In this document: in pieces, positions 8,786 to 17,614 of the stretch | Layout of the letters: each line of letters starts with the position of its first letter | Numbering within the stretch: the first letter of the stretch is position 1 | DNA from: UBA1181 sp963619325 | Lineage (GTDB): Bacteria; Bacteroidota; Bacteroidia; Bacteroidales; Paludibacteraceae | Length of the DNA stretch: 64,000 bases | Assembly (NCBI GenBank): GCA_963619325.1 | Contig: CAVEVQ010000008.1 | Location: forward strand, 6,466-70,465 | Direction: 5' to 3' | The notes under the pieces: generated by a model | What the model was told of the DNA's origin: nothing | Database searches by the model: none | The model's input: only the letters and a program-made list of their open reading frames with translations | Translations under genes and position numbers: made by a program

Positions 8786-10654
8786 TTACTCTACTGTTAC
8801 ACTCTTTGCCAAATTTCGTGGCATGTCAACATCCAACCCTTTATCTACCGCAACATAGTAGGACAACAACTGGAGAGGGACTACAGATAACATCGGCATC
8901 ATCGTGTTTACCGTTTGAGGAATCTCTATCACTTCGCTCGCCAAATTTCGTACCAGTTCATCACCTTGCGAGACGATGGCCAAAATGCGTCCGTTTCGTG
9001 ATTTAACTTCCTGCATATTGCTAATAATCTTCTCATACAGTTTATGATGGGTAGCGATGAACACAATCGGCATCGCCTGATCAACCAATGCAATCGGGCC
9101 ATGCTTCATCTCGGCCGCTGGATACCCTTCTGCATGAATATAGCTTATCTCCTTTAACTTCAACGCTCCTTCCAATGCCACAGGATAGTTAAACCCTCGT
9201 CCTAAATATAAGAAATTCGTCGCATAGGTAAACGTATGAGCCAACTGCTCAATCTTTTTAGATTGCTGGTCAAGCACCTGTTTCATCTTGTCTGGGATAT
9301 TCGCCAATTCGGCTATCAAACCATGATACTCTTCATCTGACAGCGTACCCAACTCATAACCCAACAACAAAGCAAACATCTCCAAAACCAGAACCTGACC
9401 CGTGAATGCCTTTGTGCTTGCCACACCAATCTCAGGTCCAACATGGATATAGACTCCCGTGTCCGTCTCCCGGGCAATAGAAGAACCCACCGCGTTCACA
9501 ATGCCAAACACCATCGCACCTTTCTCCTTCGCCAGTTTTATCGCTGCCAACGTGTCTGCCGTTTCTCCGCTCTGACTGATGGCAATAACAACATCTCCAC
9601 TGTCAATGACGGGGGCTCCATACCGGAACTCACTCGCATACTCCACAGAAACACGCTTTTGGCAAAGACGCTCTATCAACTGTTTTCCTATCAATCCTGC
9701 ATGCCAACTTGTTCCACAAGCGACGATAATAATATGTTTGGCATTGATTAACTGATTTTTATGGTCCCGAAACGCCGACAAGACAACTTGATTGTTCTTC
9801 GGATTCGTCTTATCAACAATCAACCGTCCACTCATACAGTCTCTCAAACACTGCGGTTGATCATATATCTCCTTCAGCATAAAGTGAGGATACCCCCCCT
9901 TACTCAACTTGGAAATATCCATATCCACCTTCTTCACGCGCACATCGCATGAACTATGGTTGAGGTCGATTATCTTTATAGGTTCATTCTCTCTTAGGTC
10001 CGCAATCTGACCATCTGCGAGATAAACCACCTTATTGGTATGCTCCACGAATGGAGAAGCATCACTTGCAAAATAATATTCTGAATAATCCTCACCGACG
10101 CCTACGACAAGCGGACTTGACTGCCGAGCCACCACGACATGCTTAGAATCTTTTTTTTCAATAACCGCAATGGCATATGCACCTATCGCATCATTCAAGG
10201 CATTACACACAGCCGACACAAGGTCTTTGCCATTCTTTTGATAGTAATAATCCACCAACTGGACCAAAACCTCAGTGTCTGTATTACTTGTGAAGATATA
10301 GCCTTTTTCAAGCAACTGATCCTTTAATATCTGATAATTCTCTATGATTCCATTATGGACCAATGCAAGTTCCCCTCCCATTGATAGATGAGGGTGCGCA
10401 TTACACGACGAAGGCTCTCCATGTGTTGCCCACCGCGTGTGAGCGATGCCGACCATACCATCACAGTCTTTGTCGGACGCCAAATCAACCAAAGCGGAAA
10501 CTTTCCCCTTTGTCTTGTAGACATTGAGCGTACCCTCTCCGTTGATCAAAGCAACTCCTGCACTGTCATAACCACGATACTCCAACTTTTTTAATCCGTC
10601 TATCAAAATTGGAAACGCCTGCCTATGACCAATATATCCTACAATTCCACACAT
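8786..10654 (-). CDS. glmS: Glutamine--fructose-6-phosphate aminotransferase
   Basis: A 622-residue GlmS, the cytoplasmic enzyme making glucosamine 6-phosphate from fructose 6-phosphate and glutamine, the entry into UDP-GlcNAc for peptidoglycan and LPS. The protein starts MCGIVGYIG, so Cys2 becomes the N-terminal nucleophile of the glutaminase domain (residues 2 to about 230; GIAHTRWATHGEPS is visible). Two SIS domains follow (IIVACGTSWHAG near 305, ISQSGETADT near 360). The C-terminus PRNLAKSVTVE is the conserved one that closes the sugar site. The SIS isomerase gene follows directly. I see no glmS ribozyme; the upstream gap of 141 bases is shared with the divergent ubiE gene. Confidence 0.97.
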   Translation of the reverse strand: MCGIVGYIGHRQAFPILIDGLKKLEYRGYDSAGVALINGEGTLNVYKTKGKVSALVDLASDKDCDGMVGIAHTRWATHGEPSSCNAHPHLSMGGELALVHNGIIENYQILKDQLLEKGYIFTSNTDTEVLVQLVDYYYQKNGKDLVSAVCNALNDAIGAYAIAVIEKKDSKHVVVARQSSPLVVGVGEDYSEYYFASDASPFVEHTNKVVYLADGQIADLRENEPIKIIDLNHSSCDVRVKKVDMDISKLSKGGYPHFMLKEIYDQPQCLRDCMSGRLIVDKTNPKNNQVVLSAFRDHKNQLINAKHIIIVACGTSWHAGLIGKQLIERLCQKRVSVEYASEFRYGAPVIDSGDVVIAISQSGETADTLAAIKLAKEKGAMVFGIVNAVGSSIARETDTGVYIHVGPEIGVASTKAFTGQVLVLEMFALLLGYELGTLSDEEYHGLIAELANIPDKMKQVLDQQSKKIEQLAHTFTYATNFLYLGRGFNYPVALEGALKLKEISYIHAEGYPAAEMKHGPIALVDQAMPIVFIATHHKLYEKIISNMQEVKSRNGRILAIVSQGDELVRNLASEVIEIPQTVNTMMPMLSVVPLQLLSYYVAVDKGLDVDMPRNLAKSVTVE

Positions 10655-10771
10655 GCCTCTATGATATATTTTTCTTTTATTCTTCTTTCTTCAATAACGA
10701 CTATCGCAAATTTTATTATACGATTGACGCAATCGTAACTGCAAATTTAACTTATTTGAGCTATTAATTCA

Positions 10772-10779
10772 TAATTTTG
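10772..10779 (+). promoter_or_regulatory. Bacteroidetes -7 box before ubiE
   Basis: TAATTTTG matches TAnnTTTG. A TTTG lies at 10755-10758 but the spacing is 13 rather than 19 bases. The expected start of transcription would leave a leader of only about ten bases before the ATG at 10796. Confidence 0.5.
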
Positions 10780-10795
10780 CCAAAAATAGTTTTTT

Positions 10796-11548
10796 ATGAC
10801 AGAATACAAGTGCGAAGAGGTGACCCCCTATGTTTCAAGCGAAAGCAAAAAGGAACAGATTACAAAAATGTTTGACCGAATTGCTGGAGCATACGACCCG
10901 ATGAACCACCTGATGTCGTTAGGACAAGACCGCTCCTGGCGTAAAAAAGCCATTGAAAGAATTGCTGAATTCAACCCCAAAAGAATATTAGACGTGGCTA
11001 CGGGCACAGGCGATTTTGCTATCGTGGCAGCGGCTATTCTAAAACCAGATTATCTCTTGGGTGTGGATATTTCCGAAGGAATGATGGAAATAGGACGAAA
11101 AAAGGTAACCGATTTAATCGAAAAGAAAGAACTCACTTCCACCATTGAATTTAAACATGAGGACGCCACCTGTCTCAGTTTGGAGAGTGAAAGTTTTGAC
11201 ACGGTGACAGTGGCTTTCGGTGTGCGTAACTTTTCAAGTCTGAGCGCAGGTCTCTCCGAAATATGTCGTGTCCTTCGCCCAGGCGGAGTTGCCGCCATTT
11301 TGGAGATGACCGAGCCTGAATGTTGGTTTTTCAAGCTGGGTTATAAGATCTATACTAAATTCTGCATTCCCATTATGGCAAAATTCCTGTCAAAAGATCT
11401 AAAAGCCTACGATTATCTTCCCAACTCCATCCACGCATTCCCCCAAGGCGAAGAGATGCGTTCGTTGCTCACACGTTGCGGATTCTCAAAGATTGAAATC
11501 CGACGATTCACTATGCAGACATGTACATTCTATCTTGCAATTAAATAA
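10796..11548 (+). CDS. ubiE: Demethylmenaquinone methyltransferase UbiE/MenG
   Basis: A 250-residue SAM-dependent methyltransferase that carries out the last step of menaquinone synthesis at the inner face of the membrane. It shows the UbiE signature near the N-terminus (MFDRIAGAYDPMNHLMSLGQ), the SAM-binding motif DVATGTGDFAI near residue 65, and the second UbiE signature with RVLRPGGVAAILEM near residue 165. Length is normal for the family. Because Bacteroidales use menaquinone and not ubiquinone, the menaquinone role is the likely one. The epimerase-like gene follows after 32 bases and may be cotranscribed. Confidence 0.95.
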   Translation: MTEYKCEEVTPYVSSESKKEQITKMFDRIAGAYDPMNHLMSLGQDRSWRKKAIERIAEFNPKRILDVATGTGDFAIVAAAILKPDYLLGVDISEGMMEIGRKKVTDLIEKKELTSTIEFKHEDATCLSLESESFDTVTVAFGVRNFSSLSAGLSEICRVLRPGGVAAILEMTEPECWFFKLGYKIYTKFCIPIMAKFLSKDLKAYDYLPNSIHAFPQGEEMRSLLTRCGFSKIEIRRFTMQTCTFYLAIK

Positions 11549-11580
11549 TTGATTATCAACATTATAACACTTATATCTCA

Positions 11581-12603
11581 ATGAAAATACTAATCACTGG
11601 AGCCAACGGATTCATCGGTAGTTTCGTAGTCGAAGAGGCTCTCAACAGAGGGTTTGAAGTATGGGCGGCAATGAGACAAAACAGCAGCAAAGCCAACTTA
11701 AAGAGTGTTGAGAACAATTCTCATCTACACTTCATTGAACTTCCTTATTCATCGCAAGATGCTTTATGTCAACTATTTACAAAACATAGAGAAACAACAG
11801 GGAAGTGGGATTACATCGTCCACACAATGGGATTGACGAAATGTAAAAAGAAGGAAGACTTCGACATCGTCAATTTCCAATACACGCAGAATATCGTTGA
11901 TGCGCTAATTCAAAGCGACATGGTGCCTCAACACTTCATCTACATGAGCAGTCTTTCCGCTTTCGGAGATGGAGACAAAATAACGTTGCGAGAAATCAAA
12001 CTAAACGACACTCCGACTCCTAACACATACTATGGAAAAAGCAAACTTAAATCTGAAAAATTTTTACAATCGCTTGATATTCAAAAGTTCCCATATACGA
12101 TACTCCGTCCAACAGGTGTGTATGGGCCAAAAGAAAAAGATTATTTCGTAATGTTGCAAACACTCTCTAAACACATCAACCCTGGCATTGGATTCAAACC
12201 ACAATATATCACCTTCATCTATGTGAAAGATTTGGTGAAGACAATCTTCCTATCTATTGAGAAAAGAGCCATAGGGAAAGCCTATTTCGTCGCTGATGGC
12301 GATGTATGGACTTCAGACAACTATGCAGACCTCTGCAAGAGATTGTTAGGTGTTAAAGCCGTGTCTATAAAATTTCCAGAATGGATTGTCAAAGTTGTCT
12401 GCTACACGTTCGACACAGTCGGAGGTTGGATGGGCGTCACCCCAACTCTCAACATTGACAAATACAACATCCTCGCCGCCAAAAACTGGAAATGCGAGGT
12501 TGAACCGCTTCAGCAAGATTTAGGCTTTACAGCCGACTATAAATTAGAGCGTGGATTGAAAGAATGTATTGAGTGGTACAGAGAAAATGGGTGGCTGAAA
12601 TAG
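11581..12603 (+). CDS. NAD(P)-dependent epimerase/dehydratase-like protein
   Basis: A 340-residue extended short-chain dehydrogenase/reductase. The dinucleotide-binding motif GANGFIG is at residues 7-13 and the catalytic pair is visible in TYYGKSKLKSE (Tyr and Lys, near residue 150), with the upstream active-site Ser in YMSSLSAFG. RPTGVYGPKEKDYF is the conserved sugar-side loop of the family. Relatives act on nucleotide sugars, on 3-beta-hydroxysteroid-like substrates or in polyketide and flavonoid chemistry, and the substrate cannot be told here. It follows ubiE by 32 bases in the same direction, and its stop faces the convergent gene at 12638. Confidence 0.85.
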   Translation: MKILITGANGFIGSFVVEEALNRGFEVWAAMRQNSSKANLKSVENNSHLHFIELPYSSQDALCQLFTKHRETTGKWDYIVHTMGLTKCKKKEDFDIVNFQYTQNIVDALIQSDMVPQHFIYMSSLSAFGDGDKITLREIKLNDTPTPNTYYGKSKLKSEKFLQSLDIQKFPYTILRPTGVYGPKEKDYFVMLQTLSKHINPGIGFKPQYITFIYVKDLVKTIFLSIEKRAIGKAYFVADGDVWTSDNYADLCKRLLGVKAVSIKFPEWIVKVVCYTFDTVGGWMGVTPTLNIDKYNILAAKNWKCEVEPLQQDLGFTADYKLERGLKECIEWYRENGWLK

Positions 12604-12637
12604 TCATTCTTCAACTCACTCATCAACGAAAAAAAAA

Positions 12638-13270
12638 TCACAAATAGATTTCCATCTCAATAAGATACCATAACTTATTGATATATATAAAATTATAGGA
12701 TTCTTTCGGTTGTCCTCTATGATAGATATAGACCTTTCGGTTATTTCCTTGACGTTGAGGTTGGATAGAGTAGAACGCAGCACATTGTTGCGTGATTTTC
12801 AACTCCTCCCAATCACGTGGCATCAACAGTTTTTTTTGTGATGAACCATCTTTTTCATACCTACTTGTGATAGGCAACGGAAAGATAGTATGCTCAATCT
12901 GTAGTTCACGGCTCAAACAAAATCGCTCCAAAAAATCATAGAAACCCACCTCTAAAGCTTCTATTCGCGCGTTGGTTAGTCTTTGATTCAGTTTCCAAAT
13001 GCCATCCGCACGCCTAAAAACCATTTTTTCGACAATTCTACGTTCTCCAGAGATATTGCGCATAACGTTCACTTCGCCAACAGTCTCCTTAGACGAAAGT
13101 TCAAGCGAATCCGTGCAAACAAGAGCTATCGTGTTCTTCCGTAAAGGATCAACCTGACGGACAAGGGATGAAGAAAAATCTTCCGCAAACATAACGAAAG
13201 GGAAAAGCAGAAATACGAAGAGTATCTGCCACACTATCACACCACTATTATATACAGACTTTACCGTCAT
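12638..13270 (-). CDS. Exported DUF4348-like protein
   Basis: A 210-residue protein when started at the ATG at 13270. This start places a signal peptide (hydrophobic WQILFVFLLFPFVMFA) at the N-terminus. An upstream ATG at 13321 would add 17 residues, but a near-consensus promoter (TTTG-N18-TATATTTG) lies within that extension, so the longer form is unlikely. The C-terminal half (FYDFLERFCLSRELQIEHTIFPLPI, seen in part as IEHTIFPLPITSRYE) resembles the Bacteroidetes family DUF4348, which I recognise only by its general pattern; the function is unknown. It is probably periplasmic or outer-membrane associated. It stands alone. Confidence 0.7.
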   Translation of the reverse strand: MTVKSVYNSGVIVWQILFVFLLFPFVMFAEDFSSSLVRQVDPLRKNTIALVCTDSLELSSKETVGEVNVMRNISGERRIVEKMVFRRADGIWKLNQRLTNARIEALEVGFYDFLERFCLSRELQIEHTIFPLPITSRYEKDGSSQKKLLMPRDWEELKITQQCAAFYSIQPQRQGNNRKVYIYHRGQPKESYNFIYINKLWYLIEMEIYL

Positions 13271-13273
13271 TAG

Positions 13274-13303
13274 CAAATATATCCGAAACTCAAAAATATC
13301 AAA
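13274..13303 (-). promoter_or_regulatory. Promoter for the DUF4348-like gene
   Basis: Minus-strand TTTG (13300-13303) and TATATTTG (13274-13281) separated by 18 bases. The -7 box ends four bases before the ATG at 13270, so the message would be nearly leaderless. Confidence 0.55.
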
Positions 13304-13378
13304 TAACAATTGGAATAGCAAAAACGATTGAAATTTTTTAGAACGATTGCAAGCAATTAGAGTAGATTTTAAAATGAC

Positions 13379-13418
13379 AAAAAAAGAAGAGGCGGAGATC
13401 CCACTCCACCTCTTCTTT
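13379..13418 (-). terminator. Terminator of the beta-helix protein gene
   Basis: On the minus strand GAAGAGGTGGAG pairs with TCTCCGCCTCTTC with small mismatches and is followed by a run of T. It lies about 30 bases after the stop codon. Confidence 0.8.
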
Positions 13419-13444
13419 AATTCATTTTATAACCTAGTATATTA

Positions 13445-14794
13445 TTATTTAGGGTTTTGCGCACCATAGTTAGCCATTGCACCGAAGAGTTTCAAAGCCT
13501 CTTTCCATGGGTAGCGATTAGCATACATCGACGCACTTGAGTTGATCGTTCCCTGTTTGTTCAATCCCATTGCAGAACGGAATTGGTTGGCCGCAGAGTT
13601 CTCATCATAATTAACTGTTTCCTTGTAACTTACATTTAAGAATCCGTTCAAATAGGCATTATTAATCTTTCCTTTGAATGCAGAAGGGTCGGTAAGTGCC
13701 TTGTTGCCTGTCGCCTTGGTCAACACCTCAACATCACCGAAATCACCTACTCCGACATTGGTCATCATTCCGCCACCAGGAATAGAGAGGTCTCCCACCT
13801 TGTTCAAGAAGAAAATGTTGTTTTCAACTATATCCTTACGTTTAGCCTCGCGTGCCTTATTGCTATCGATATGTCCACGACACAAGCCCGTGAAGCAAGA
13901 CAAACCGATGATATTGTTCTGAAGCGTGCAGCTTGTTCCTGGTTGGAAACGGAATCCATACCCCATAGACGACATATCTTTCTTGGTAGACCAGTTGAAG
14001 AGCATCGTGCAATTTTTCACCGTGATTTGCGTCATCGTGTTGGCATCACCACCTCTCACCTCAATACTTGCCAAACGGTTGTTGACAAAAATACAATTGT
14101 CGACCAACAAAGAACCCATCTTCAAGTTTCCTAAGATTCCGTAGTCAGGCGCATTGATGAACGCACAATTACGAATCTCCACATTTGTATTACTATATGA
14201 ACCATTTGCATTTCCCATGTAAATCATAGCCAACTCCTGTGTGAAGGCACGCTCGTTAAGAGCTTCTCCTCCGATTCCTTCCACTCCGATTGGGTTCATC
14301 ATTGGAGACTCAACACCCTCTGGCTTTCCTTCTCCTTTCTTGTTGTAAGAAATACTATTTCCACGATCAAGAATGAGACCATCAATAACAACCTTGCCAT
14401 TAGGAGCCTGGATGCCACTAATCTGAATGTTTCCCTTCCCCTTCATCTTTCCATTAGCCTCACAGTTAGGACGAATAGTCGTCTTATATTTCAAGACATC
14501 ACGCTGAGAGAAATCAGAACTATAACCACCCTTAATTGTAACTGGCTGTTTTACAACAATATAACCAACATTAAGTAAACCTGTGTAGTTTCCCTCTGCG
14601 ACGAGTATGGTAGCATCGCTCGAAGCCACATTAATCGCCTTTTGGATGTTCTTAAATGGAGCCGATTTACTTCCATCATTGCCATTGCTTCCCGTTGCCG
14701 CATTCACATAGAGCGTTTCCGCATTCACTAACGAGGCAAAGCCCAGCATTAAAGTTACAGCCGTTGCCGTTAACAAACCTTTCTTCATAAACAT
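13445..14794 (-). CDS. Secreted parallel beta-helix protein (DUF1565-like)
   Basis: A 449-residue exported protein. The signal peptide is clear (KKGLLTATAVTLMLGFASLVNA), cleaved before ETLYVNAATGSNGNDGS. That last stretch, with SAPFKNIQKAINVA, is the opening typical of DUF1565 and related right-handed beta-helix proteins. The middle holds the repeated short strands of such a helix (VEIRNCAFINA, LLVDNCIFVNN, ITVKNCTMLFN, each with N-C-x-F/M). Family relatives include polysaccharide lyases and surface proteins; no catalytic residues can be assigned, and there is no sorting domain at the C-terminus. The start may be the second ATG (14788), six bases downstream. It is transcribed alone. Confidence 0.85.
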   Translation of the reverse strand: MFMKKGLLTATAVTLMLGFASLVNAETLYVNAATGSNGNDGSKSAPFKNIQKAINVASSDATILVAEGNYTGLLNVGYIVVKQPVTIKGGYSSDFSQRDVLKYKTTIRPNCEANGKMKGKGNIQISGIQAPNGKVVIDGLILDRGNSISYNKKGEGKPEGVESPMMNPIGVEGIGGEALNERAFTQELAMIYMGNANGSYSNTNVEIRNCAFINAPDYGILGNLKMGSLLVDNCIFVNNRLASIEVRGGDANTMTQITVKNCTMLFNWSTKKDMSSMGYGFRFQPGTSCTLQNNIIGLSCFTGLCRGHIDSNKAREAKRKDIVENNIFFLNKVGDLSIPGGGMMTNVGVGDFGDVEVLTKATGNKALTDPSAFKGKINNAYLNGFLNVSYKETVNYDENSAANQFRSAMGLNKQGTINSSASMYANRYPWKEALKLFGAMANYGAQNPK

Positions 14795-14939
14795 TCCGAT
14801 TAAATTTTAAAAAGAACTCTATCTAAAACAGAATAAAAAGACGGGAGCTCTAACCATCCTTTAATCCCAATTAATTTATCAATAGCATAAAAACCGAACC
14901 CTACATTCGGCCTTTCCCTACTCAATATTCTTATTTTTT

Positions 14940-14947
14940 CAAAGATA
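14940..14947 (-). promoter_or_regulatory. -7 box before the beta-helix protein gene
   Basis: Minus-strand TATCTTTG, an exact TAnnTTTG match, 146 bases before the start codon. TTTG occurs upstream but at 26 rather than 19 bases. The 248-base gap between this gene and the thi operon holds nothing else I can recognise. Confidence 0.5.
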
Positions 14948-15042
14948 GATAAATTTTTGAGAAATATCATTATCAAAAGTAAACAAACCGATTTTTAAGT
15001 TATTAAAATCTAAAATTTCAAAGTCAAACAAAGCTGATATTT

Positions 15043-15672
15043 CTACACAAACAGACTTAATAATGCCTTAAAATGCTTCACTCCCCTCTCTACACCCTCC
15101 CTCTCAAACACATTCCAAACATCACCTAAGAAGGCAGCTCCACCGAATCCGAGCGAGAAGATTTCGGGTAGATGCTCCGTACTGACACCGCCTAAGGCAA
15201 GGACTTTATCGTCAATGATGCCTTGCGACTGCGCTGTTCTCAAATCATCTTTTGGGAAAGCCGCTCCATATCCTTCTTTGGAGATACTGTCGTATATCGG
15301 ACTGAGAAAGAGATAATTACAGAACGATTTTTTTCGTCTCACCTCCTCTATAGAATGACACGAACAAGACACATGCCCTTTCCACCCCTGCAGAGGCTCT
15401 GGGTTTCTGCTATTCAAATGTACCCCTAAAAGATTATATTCTGATGTCAATTCAAAATGGTCATGTAAGATGATAAATTGGTGATATTCAGTAGGTAGCG
15501 TATCTAATAATCGACGGATTTCAGCTTCTGTTGCGTTGGGTTTTCTCAGATGGAGATACCGCAAGCCGTTTTGAAATAACGCCGTCAGATGTTCCGCCTC
15601 ACGGTCTATAAACTTCGCACTCGTAATCACCACCAATTTTTTCTCACCTGTTCCCTTCATCCTAAACTCCAA
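15043..15672 (-). CDS. Thiamine phosphate synthase-like protein (second ThiE/TenI type)
   Basis: A 209-residue TIM-barrel protein of the ThiE/TenI family and the last gene of the thi operon, 17 bases behind thiF. Visible family features are the early substrate strand GLRYLHLRKPNATE, the HDHFELTSEYNLLGVHL segment, and LALGGVSTEHL near the C-terminal phosphate site. It is more diverged than the ThiE at 20176: the usual pyrophosphate-site SCHS is kept (CSCHSIEEV) but several phosphate ligands differ. In this phylum a second copy at the operon end is common. It may be a thiazole tautomerase of the TenI kind or a second thiamine phosphate synthase; I cannot decide which. Confidence 0.85.
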   Translation of the reverse strand: MEFRMKGTGEKKLVVITSAKFIDREAEHLTALFQNGLRYLHLRKPNATEAEIRRLLDTLPTEYHQFIILHDHFELTSEYNLLGVHLNSRNPEPLQGWKGHVSCSCHSIEEVRRKKSFCNYLFLSPIYDSISKEGYGAAFPKDDLRTAQSQGIIDDKVLALGGVSTEHLPEIFSLGFGGAAFLGDVWNVFEREGVERGVKHFKALLSLFV

Positions 15673-15689
15673 ATTCTATGCTCTCAGTT

Positions 15690-16388
15690 CTAAAAAAGAT
15701 CCATCGCCCAACTCTCCATCGTGCGGAGGTCTATTGTCCACAACTTATTAACCAACGGCGTACCAAAGTCTGCCACCAACTGCAACACCTGATTAGCCTC
15801 AACACTACCCACAATGGCTGGCGTAACGCCTAATACCGCTTTTGATGGCACATAATCTTGCGTTTCCTCTTCCGGATAAAGGTCTCTGTAACGACGAGCT
15901 TTCTCTCCGACATTAAAGACAGATACCTGTCCGTTCAAGCCCTGGATAGATCCGTAAACGTATGGTTTGCCTAATTGATGGCATACGTCATCGATCAAAT
16001 AGCGCGTGGCGAAATTATCACAACCATCGACCACCAAATCATATTTGGAGATAATTTGTTCCGCATTCTCTTTTGTCAAGCGAAACGGATACGTTTCTAT
16101 TTTCACATCACTGTTAAGTGCAGAGAGTCGTTTTTTTGCCTGTTCAGCCTTTGAAAGTCCAACTTCACACTCCGCATACAACACCTGACGATGAAGATTG
16201 GTCACACTCACCACATCATCGTCCATCAAACCTAATGTGCCAATTCCGGCTCCCGTCAAATAAGTTGAGATGGGAGAACCTAAGCCTCCCACCCCTATCA
16301 ACAAAACCTTTGAAGAACGAATCTTTTTTTGCCCTTCCACCCCCAATTCCGGAAGCATCAGTTGTCGTTCATATCTATTTTCGTTCAT
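15690..16388 (-). CDS. thiF: ThiF-family adenylyltransferase
   Basis: A 232-residue member of the ThiF/MoeB/HesA family. In thiamine synthesis it adenylates the C-terminal Gly-Gly of ThiS so that sulfur can be loaded. The nucleotide-binding stretch GVGGLGSPISTYLTGAG is near residue 32, followed by DDDVVSVTNLHRQ (Arg and Asp ligands) and DGCDNFATRYL. The position inside the thi operon, 47 bases after thiH, supports the assignment. Odd: the region that in classical ThiF and MoeB carries the sulfur-relay cysteine reads VPSKAVLGVTPAIVG, without the cysteine, and the zinc-binding CxxC pairs are missing too. Confidence 0.9.
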   Translation of the reverse strand: MNENRYERQLMLPELGVEGQKKIRSSKVLLIGVGGLGSPISTYLTGAGIGTLGLMDDDVVSVTNLHRQVLYAECEVGLSKAEQAKKRLSALNSDVKIETYPFRLTKENAEQIISKYDLVVDGCDNFATRYLIDDVCHQLGKPYVYGSIQGLNGQVSVFNVGEKARRYRDLYPEEETQDYVPSKAVLGVTPAIVGSVEANQVLQLVADFGTPLVNKLWTIDLRTMESWAMDLF

Positions 16389-16435
16389 AAAATTAGTTTT
16401 ATATCACCAATACACAAAACTATACATCAACCCTC

Positions 16436-17575
16436 TTAATTGGCTTTCTTCAATCTCACCTCGTCAAAAGAAGCATCCCAATCCTTCCAAACGGGTTCGC
16501 GTCCCAACTCTTTAAGACGAGCGATGATTTCCTTCGCTGTACGATCGTCATTAATATGGAACTGTTCCAATGCCTGAGGATATGTGTAATAACCACCTGG
16601 TTCAGTCTTACTCTCAGCGCTCATCGTCGTAACACCCAAAGTAGCCATATTATCACGAATGTAGGCAGGTTCACGGGTTGAATAAGAAATATCCACGTCA
16701 TGGTCGAAAATACGCATTGCGAACGTTACCTGGGCCAACTCTTTGTCGCTCATGATGGCATTGGGCTGAAAGCCACCATTCTCAGCAGGACGCATACGAG
16801 GAAAATTGACACTATACTTCGTCTTCCAGTAGTGCTTTTGCAAATAGCGCAGATGGTATGCCATCATCGTAATATCGGTACGCCACTCCTTCTCCAGACC
16901 AATCAAGACACCCATTCCGATAGAGTGAACGCCAGCCTGCCCCATACGGTCGAACCCATCGCAACGCCACTCAAACTTCGACTTCATTCCGTGTGGGTGA
17001 TAGATTTTGTAGTTGGCTTTATGGTAAGTCTCCTGAAAACAAATCACACCGTTCATACCATGTTTCGTCAACTCGGCGTACTCTTCAGCCTTGAGTGGCA
17101 TTACCTCAATCTTTAAGTTAGAGAAGTATTTTTTGGCAATGTCGAGTGCATTTGCCAAGTAAGGCACACCCGCTTTCGCAGGATTTTCACCCGTTACGAT
17201 GAGCAGATTCTCGAAAGGAGCGATACGTTTGATAGCCTTGTACTCGTCCTCGCACTGATCCATCGTCAAGATAGTGCGCGCCATTGGGTTGCTAATATGA
17301 AAGCCACAATAGACACAGGAGTTGGTGCAAGAGTTGGTGATGTACAACGGAATGAACATTGAAATCGTCTTTCCGAAACGCTCTTCCGTGTATTTGCGGC
17401 TCAAACGAGCCATTGTCTCCAAATATGGAGCAGCGGCCGGGGATATCATCGCCATGAAATCCTCCACATCGCAGTGTTCTTTTGACAGGGCGCGACGTAC
17501 GTCTATATCTGTCTTCGCATTAATCTTCGCCGTCGTCTCGTCCCAATCTATTTTTGCTAATTCGTCTGAAAACAT
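16436..17575 (-). CDS. thiH: 2-iminoacetate synthase ThiH
   Basis: A 379-residue radical SAM enzyme that cleaves tyrosine to dehydroglycine (2-iminoacetate) for the thiazole ring of thiamine, working with ThiG. The cluster motif is CTNSCVYC near residue 85, in the family context IPLYITNSCTNSCVYCGF. Other family stretches include LIVTGENPAKAG and FPRMRPAENGG. Length is normal. It lies between thiC (39 bases upstream) and thiF. The presence of ThiH rather than glycine oxidase ThiO implies an anaerobic route, which agrees with the rest of the window. Confidence 0.96.
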   Translation of the reverse strand: MFSDELAKIDWDETTAKINAKTDIDVRRALSKEHCDVEDFMAMISPAAAPYLETMARLSRKYTEERFGKTISMFIPLYITNSCTNSCVYCGFHISNPMARTILTMDQCEDEYKAIKRIAPFENLLIVTGENPAKAGVPYLANALDIAKKYFSNLKIEVMPLKAEEYAELTKHGMNGVICFQETYHKANYKIYHPHGMKSKFEWRCDGFDRMGQAGVHSIGMGVLIGLEKEWRTDITMMAYHLRYLQKHYWKTKYSVNFPRMRPAENGGFQPNAIMSDKELAQVTFAMRIFDHDVDISYSTREPAYIRDNMATLGVTTMSAESKTEPGGYYTYPQALEQFHINDDRTAKEIIARLKELGREPVWKDWDASFDEVRLKKAN

Positions 17576-17614
17576 TTTCTTTTATTTTATTGATTCTGAA
17601 AGACTTCCGAACGT

